NCBI RefSeq assembly: GCF_001553195.1 | Contig: NZ_CP014281.1 | Span: 186,001 to 250,000 of the forward strand | Source: Mycoplasmopsis canis PG 14 | GTDB taxonomy: Bacteria; Bacillota_I; Bacilli_A; Mycoplasmatales; Metamycoplasmataceae | Direction of reading: 5' to 3' | DNA length: 64,000 bases | Shown here: positions 63,962 through 64,000 of the stretch, one piece after another | Layout of the letters: every line of letters starts with the position of its first letter | How positions within the stretch are numbered: position 1 is the stretch's first letter | Made by a program: the position numbers and the translations under genes | The notes under the pieces: model-generated | Seen by the model: only the letters and a program-made list of their open reading frames with translations | Databases searched by the model: none | What the model was told of the DNA's origin: nothing

Positions 63962-64000
63962 AGTTACCTCTATTTCTTATATTCTGCAATTAGGAAATTA

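Noticed and set aside
1-64000. Reading TGA as stop, giving many short adjacent genes (for example eleven pieces across 47058-57098)
   Set aside because: Pieces lie in one shared frame and are joined by TGA where conserved Trp is expected (DWEYA, LPW in DHFR, SSWQKG), so code 4 applies.

Overview
This is a chromosome segment of a mollicute, most likely of the Mycoplasma/Mycoplasmopsis/Metamycoplasma type. The DNA is very A+T-rich. Nearly every conserved gene is open only if TGA is read as tryptophan (genetic code 4); read with TGA as stop, genes such as pheT, pgi, rnjA, trkH and the giant lipoprotein fall into pieces that all share one frame. Lipobox lipoproteins are abundant, there is no cell-wall synthesis gene, and salvage-type metabolism dominates. 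The species cannot be fixed from the sequence alone. Most genes are therefore given here as joined TGA-Trp frames. No CRISPR array was seen.

Layout. 1-4463: 3' end of an unknown gene, a choline-kinase-like phosphotransferase, tRNA-Arg and tRNA-Cys, small proteins, a YgjP-type metallohydrolase and an extended PnuC-like transporter. 4531-8879: RNase P RNA, a potD-like gene broken by an in-frame TAA, and a membrane operon (unknown/NfeD/SPFH) behind a T15 tract that lies in its likely promoter. 9011-14425: two tandem deoxynucleoside kinases, thymidine kinase, a complete insertion sequence flanked by a perfect 37-bp direct repeat, and pgi. 14497-21760: a frameshifted gene, then an eight-gene operon (RNase J, small membrane protein, CdaM diadenylate cyclase, MgtE, unknown, DHFR, unknown, PgsA). 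21849-23560: a 108-bp-repeat lipoprotein and an IS30-type transposase remnant. 23700-32014: rpsB-tsf with a structured leader, facing an operon rarA-pheS-ung-pheT-glyA.

32115-39214 is an accessory, defence-like island: a C5-cytosine methyltransferase translationally coupled to a 959-residue DUF262/DUF1524 (GmrSD-type) nuclease-like protein, and, divergently, a 901-residue protein of unknown family with helix-hairpin-helix-like repeats. The intergenic region holds an (AT)10 repeat and a terminator-like hairpin just before the methyltransferase start. This is the best candidate here for an uncharacterised system. 39305-47014: a repeat-bearing lipoprotein and an ABC exporter-like operon followed by four related lipoproteins; the two units carry the same palindromic operator-like promoter. 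47058-57098 (minus): one giant lipoprotein of about 3346 residues with an N-terminal SGNH/GDSL hydrolase domain and a very long helical body.

57285-63961 (minus): mraZ-rsmH plus an MG223-like gene (a dcw cluster without ftsZ next to it), the trkH-trkA potassium uptake pair, a YneF-family protein and an M42 aminopeptidase. CdaM (c-di-AMP) and the Trk system may be functionally linked, because c-di-AMP commonly controls potassium transporters; that link is inference. Coordinates were worked out by hand from the sequence, and family assignments rest on motif recognition, not on database searches.
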